Source of the DNA: Coriobacteriaceae bacterium AM113-163
GTDB taxonomy: Bacteria > Actinomycetota > Coriobacteriia > Coriobacteriales > Coriobacteriaceae
Length of the DNA stretch: 17,359 nucleotides
NCBI GenBank assembly: GCA_027673765.1
Contig: JAQDWB010000029.1
Location: forward strand, 1-17,359
Direction: 5' to 3'
This document shows positions 14,707 through 17,359 of this stretch, one piece after another (within the stretch, counting starts at the first letter, position 1; every line of letters starts with the position of its first letter). A model generated the notes under the pieces. It searched no databases, was not told the origin of the DNA, and saw only the letters and a list, made by a program, of their open reading frames with translations. The position numbers and the translations under genes were made by a program.

Positions 14707-15793
14707 AAAGGCCAACGGCGGAGAGGATGAGGCCCCAGCCAGCGCCGATGACGTACATCATGACCAGGAACACGGCGTTTTCGCGAGCGCTGCGATTGGT
14801 GCGGAACAGCACCAGATAACCCACGCCGGCGGAAATGAGCGTGCCGGCGAGCATCGGTGCCAATTGCAGTGCGCCTTCCAGATACAGCTGCGTAATGACC
14901 ACGCTCGCCGAGCAGTTGGGGATCAGGCCGACAAGCGCCGAACCCAGGACGGCGAGCGTCTCGTTGCCACGCAGGAACTGCTCGATCGCGGACTCGCCGA
15001 AGGTCTCGAGCACGGCGACCAGGACCAGCGTCACCAGGAAAATAAAAACCGAAACCTGCACAGTGTGCGAGATCGCGCTGCGGATAATCGACAGAACGGG
15101 CGCGCCCTCGTGGGAGTGGTCGTGGCTGTGGCCGTGGTGGTGCTCATGCTCGCCCGTGTGATCGTGATCGTGGCCATGTCCGTGTTCGTGCTCGTCCTCG
15201 TCTTCATCACAACCGCAATGGTCGCGCTCGCACAGCTCGTGGATATGGTCGGCGCTCACGCCCGCCTCGGCCACCTCGTCGATGATGTCACCGCCGCTGT
15301 GGTCATCGTGCGCGCAGTTCACATGGGCAGGATTGGCCGCGGTTCCCAGCACGGTGCGGCGAATCGCCGCGTGCGCGCGGGCGTTACGGCGCAGGCCGCG
15401 AATGGCAGCGTCCACGATAAAACCCGTGACCAGTGCGATCAGCGCTTTCGAAGCCAAAAGCATCGCCATAGTCTGCACGGGAACCTGCTCGGCAAGTAGC
15501 AGCGGCAGCATCTCGTCGGAGGTCGAAAGGAACACCGCCACCAAGGTGCCCAGCGTCACGACGCGACCGGCGTACAGCGTTGCCGCCATTGCCGAAAAGC
15601 CGCACTGCGGCACCATGCCCAGCAACGAGCCAACCACGGGACCCGCGGCGCCGGCGCGCTTGATGGCCCCGTTAACGCGGTCGCCCGCGACGTGCTCCAA
15701 GGTCTCGAGGGCCAGATACGTCACCAACAAAAACGGCACCAGCGAGAGCGTGTCCTTGCCGGCGTCGAGCAGAATATCAATCAGCAAATCCAT
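14705..15793 (-). CDS. Putative heavy-metal exporter of the ArsP_2 family
   Basis: The 362-residue membrane protein has two hydrophobic halves joined by a long hydrophilic segment, as in the family described as putative 10-TM heavy-metal exporters, also named arsenic efflux or putative manganese transporter. Each half has a matching signature: LLGMVPQCGFSAMAATLYAG at 57-76 and LVGLIPNCSASVVITQLYLE at 287-306, showing an internal duplication with a conserved P-x-C-x-x-S motif. The linker at about 157-229 is extremely His, Asp and Glu rich with several cysteines (HCGC near 192-195, repeated HGHDHDH-like runs), and suggests metal binding at the membrane face. The metal cannot be told from sequence. 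The ATG has AAAGG about 10 nt upstream. A palindrome at its promoter suggests metal-dependent repression. It is divergent from the exonuclease gene. Confidence 0.87.
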   Translation of the reverse strand: MDLLIDILLDAGKDTLSLVPFLLVTYLALETLEHVAGDRVNGAIKRAGAAGPVVGSLLGMVPQCGFSAMAATLYAGRVVTLGTLVAVFLSTSDEMLPLLLAEQVPVQTMAMLLASKALIALVTGFIVDAAIRGLRRNARAHAAIRRTVLGTAANPAHVNCAHDDHSGGDIIDEVAEAGVSADHIHELCERDHCGCDEDEDEHEHGHGHDHDHTGEHEHHHGHSHDHSHEGAPVLSIIRSAISHTVQVSVFIFLVTLVLVAVLETFGESAIEQFLRGNETLAVLGSALVGLIPNCSASVVITQLYLEGALQLAPMLAGTLISAGVGYLVLFRTNRSARENAVFLVMMYVIGAGWGLILSAVGL

Positions 15794-15836
15794 GACGGAT
15801 GGAACCTTTCGTGTCTTTCGGCAGCATTGTAAAAGT

Positions 15837-15883
15837 CCTAGCGGTCAACTAGGGTATTGTAGTTGTCCTAGGCGCGATGCCAA
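15837..15883 (-). promoter_or_regulatory. Metal-exporter promoter with overlapping CCTAG operators
   Basis: On the minus strand TTGGCA (15883-15878) and TACAAT (15861-15856) are spaced 16 nt, a good sigma-70-type promoter. CCTAG-N7-CTAGG (15837-15853) covers the predicted start near 15849, and a further CCTAGG palindrome (15867-15872) lies in the -35/-10 spacer. Sites placed this way would let a repressor block the promoter. The binding protein is not encoded in the window. Confidence 0.6.
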
Positions 15884-15893
15884 TAGTTGCCCA

Positions 15894-15902
15894 TGGTAAA
15901 CT
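15894..15902 (+). promoter_or_regulatory. Possible extended -10 of the exonuclease gene
   Basis: TGGTAAACT fits an extended -10 form with TAAACT at 15897-15902, 63 nt before the ATG; it resembles the TGCTAAAGT upstream of serC. No clear -35 hexamer is seen. Confidence 0.3.
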
Positions 15903-15965
15903 ATCATCTCGCCACATCTTAATGACCCTGAGCCGCACGACGCGGCCCATCCAAGGAGCAGTCAT

Positions 15966-16934
15966 ATGAACGTTTCACAAGCACTCGAATACGAGCGTCA
16001 GCCGTTTATCCCCATGTTTATCTATGGCGATCACGGCGCCATGGAATCCGAGCGTCAGAAGGGCGAGGAGGCCCTTAAGGTGCTCGAAACCGAGTACTTT
16101 ACCGCCGAGGGCGACCCCAGCTTCGACTTTGCCACCGTGCGCGACCTGGCTGACCGCAACCGCGACCTGTGCGACCAGATTGGCGAGGCGCGCCTGCGCA
16201 ACGTGACGCCCGCAACGCTTTCGCGCGGCCTGTCCGACGCCGACACCTGCGCCGCCATCGGAAAGATGCAAAAGCGCACCGCCGCGTCCGTCATGCGCGA
16301 GATCCGCGGCGACCGCGATGCGCTCGGTGTCGCCTACGCTCGCAAGCCAATCCAGGGCACGGTGCTCGGCATCGACATCGAGACCACCGGCCGTGCACCC
16401 GAGCGCGGCTACATCATCAACGTGGGCTGGGAGATCATGGAGCTCACCAGCGACGCCGTCCCGCATGACGCCGAGGCACACTACTGCGGCCTGCCCGATA
16501 TCTACCGCGGCGAGGATGTGCCGTTGTCGAATATCCACCACATCACCTGGGACGACATCGACGGCAAAAAACCATTCCGCGAGAACAAGGAACTGCAGAA
16601 GCAGCTGCTCAAGCTTATGAAGAAGTACCCGTACATGGCGCATAACGCCGCGTTCGAAGACAGCTGGTTCAAGATTCACCTGGACGGCTACGCCGAGGCA
16701 CGCCGCGCCGGTAAGATCATCGTCATCGACTCGCGCCAGATCTGCCGCAGTCTGGATGCCGACGTCCGCTCGCTCCCCCGCGAGTCCGCCCCCGCCGCGC
16801 TCGAGAACTGGGCACGCCGCCGTGGAACCCTCGCCGCCGACGCCAACGAGCAGCATCTGGGTCTGGACGACACCGATCTCATGCTCCGCACCGTCCAAGC
16901 CGAGTTCAACCTCAAGAACCTATTCGCGAAATAA
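15966..16934 (+). CDS. DEDDh-type 3'-5' exonuclease with unrecognised N-terminal domain
   Basis: The product is 322 residues. The C-terminal part from about residue 130 is an exonuclease domain of the DnaQ/RNase T type: Exo I is LGIDIETTG with D137 and E139, Exo II is MAHNAAFEDSWF at 224-235, and Exo III is HLGLDDTDL with H297 and D302. These proteins degrade DNA or RNA from the 3' end with two metal ions. In Exo II the usual F-D is F230-E231-D232, so either acidic residue could be the ligand. Residues 1-130 are charged, helical-looking, and match no domain I know; they contain no obvious zinc motif or membrane segment. AAGGAG at 15953-15958 lies 7 nt before the ATG. The gene stands alone and ends before a hairpin at 17000. 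Substrate unknown. Confidence 0.88.
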   Translation: MNVSQALEYERQPFIPMFIYGDHGAMESERQKGEEALKVLETEYFTAEGDPSFDFATVRDLADRNRDLCDQIGEARLRNVTPATLSRGLSDADTCAAIGKMQKRTAASVMREIRGDRDALGVAYARKPIQGTVLGIDIETTGRAPERGYIINVGWEIMELTSDAVPHDAEAHYCGLPDIYRGEDVPLSNIHHITWDDIDGKKPFRENKELQKQLLKLMKKYPYMAHNAAFEDSWFKIHLDGYAEARRAGKIIVIDSRQICRSLDADVRSLPRESAPAALENWARRRGTLAADANEQHLGLDDTDLMLRTVQAEFNLKNLFAK

Positions 16935-16999
16935 CCGATCCATCTGCGGGAGCGCCTGCCAGGCACAGCGCAATCCGTCTGGGCACACCGGCACGCAGT

Positions 17000-17036
17000 A
17001 AACTAGGGCGCAGCCTTATGGCTGCACCCTAGTTTT
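17000..17036. terminator. Bidirectional hairpin terminator after the exonuclease gene
   Basis: A 16-bp stem (17000-17015 with 17020-17035, one C:A mismatch on the plus strand that becomes a G:U pair on the minus strand) closes the loop TTAT. Flanking A and T runs make it usable in both directions, 66 nt after the exonuclease stop. Confidence 0.8.
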
Positions 17037-17319
17037 CATCAAAACGAGCAAATACGCGTGCTTCACATGGTCGGCAGGTTGGCCCACCTACATTTTTCGA
17101 GTTGTTCGGCCAGCTGAACCACTAGTCGAGGCCCCTTGAACCGCAATCGAGCGCTATAGTCGCCCTAATTTCGCAACCATGCCCCATAAATCTACCTGAA
17201 TCAATTCGAATAGGACGCATGCGATCGCACCATTCGTATAGGATAAGGCCGAATAACTCAAATTATGTTGGTGAGGCATCTGAGCGGTCGGCAAAACGCT
17301 TAGAAGCTACGAATCCGCA
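17037..17319. other. Gene-free stretch before the right inverted repeat
   Basis: No ORF with support is found. It contains a 12-bp direct repeat pair (17204-17215 and 17232-17243) and a lone AAATCTACC at 17188-17196 that matches an arm of the 14601-14637 repeat. In the frame that continues brxC through the right terminal repeat there is a TAG at 17301-17303 and no start codon after it, so any protein continuing beyond the window in that frame has no beginning here. Confidence 0.6.
17204..17243. repeat. Direct repeat pair ATTCGAATAGGA / ATTCGTATAGGA
   Basis: Two 12-bp units at 17204-17215 and 17232-17243 differ at one base and are 28 bp apart start to start. Between them lie the palindromes GCATGC and GCGATCGC. 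Tandem protein-binding sites are one explanation. They sit 77 bp inside the right terminal inverted repeat; a link to it is speculation. Confidence 0.4.
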
Positions 17320-17358
17320 GGTGGCGCGCGCAGACGTGGTGTAAGAGCGTCCCGAGGT
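17320..17358. repeat. Right copy of the 39-bp terminal inverted repeat
   Basis: This is the exact reverse complement of bases 1-39, with one further unmatched base, C17359, at the window end. Read on the plus strand it carries the same brxC codons (WRAQTWCKSVPR) as the left copy does on the minus strand, but without an upstream start codon. So if the repeat continues outward as brxC sequence, the right flank would hold a headless brxC 3' fragment. Confidence 0.9.
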
Positions 17359-17359
17359 C

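Noticed and set aside
15110..15200. Apparent repeat-rich DNA (GTGGTCGTGG-like runs)
   Set aside because: The repetitiveness comes from consecutive His and Asp codons of the metal-binding linker of the permease, not from a DNA repeat or CRISPR array.
15975..16898. 307-codon minus-strand ORF antisense to the exonuclease gene
   Set aside because: The plus strand has intact Exo I-III motifs and a strong Shine-Dalgarno; the minus ORF is Val/Ala/Gly-biased with no family resemblance.

Overview
The window is a GC-rich stretch of bacterial chromosome. Codon use, compact divergent gene pairs, and a lineage-type nuclease-like protein (8051-9100) that resembles my memory of Coriobacteriia proteins suggest an anaerobic gut Coriobacteriia, probably Collinsella-like (inference; no rRNA or marker gene is present). 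No tRNA, rRNA, CRISPR array, transposase, integrase or complete prophage is visible.

Left end (1-5345): the minus strand carries the first three genes of a BREX phage-defence operon, brxA-brxB-brxC, tightly packed and reading out of the window. brxC is open to base 1 and lacks only its extreme C-terminus. The later core genes (pglX, pglZ, brxL) would lie beyond the edge. A 521-nt spacer with a candidate operator and a small remnant-like ORF separates brxA from the divergent serC.

Centre (5346-12523): serC and serA (phosphoserine aminotransferase and phosphoglycerate dehydrogenase) form an operon closed by a strong terminator. They are followed by a solitary minus-strand nuclease-like protein, a divergent M20 peptidase, a shortened DUF1015 protein, and two tandem histidine-phosphatase paralogues. 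The phosphatases and the DUF1015 protein may belong functionally with serine synthesis, because no SerB-type phosphoserine phosphatase is visible.

Right (12606-16934): a nitroreductase-like protein, a HdeD/DUF308 membrane protein directly abutting a YaiI/DUF188 protein, an ArsP_2-type heavy-metal permease with a very His-rich loop and a palindrome at its promoter, and a DEDDh 3'-5' exonuclease with an unrecognised N-terminal domain.

Structure beyond genes: the two ends of the window carry a perfect 39-bp inverted repeat. The left copy lies inside the 3' part of brxC. The right copy is preceded by a stop and no start codon, as expected of a headless brxC fragment. This could mark an invertible 17-kb segment that exchanges the brxC tail and the genes behind it, or it could be an assembly fold-back; the sequence alone cannot decide. 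Intergenic gaps also hold palindromic repeats sharing a GGGACA core.
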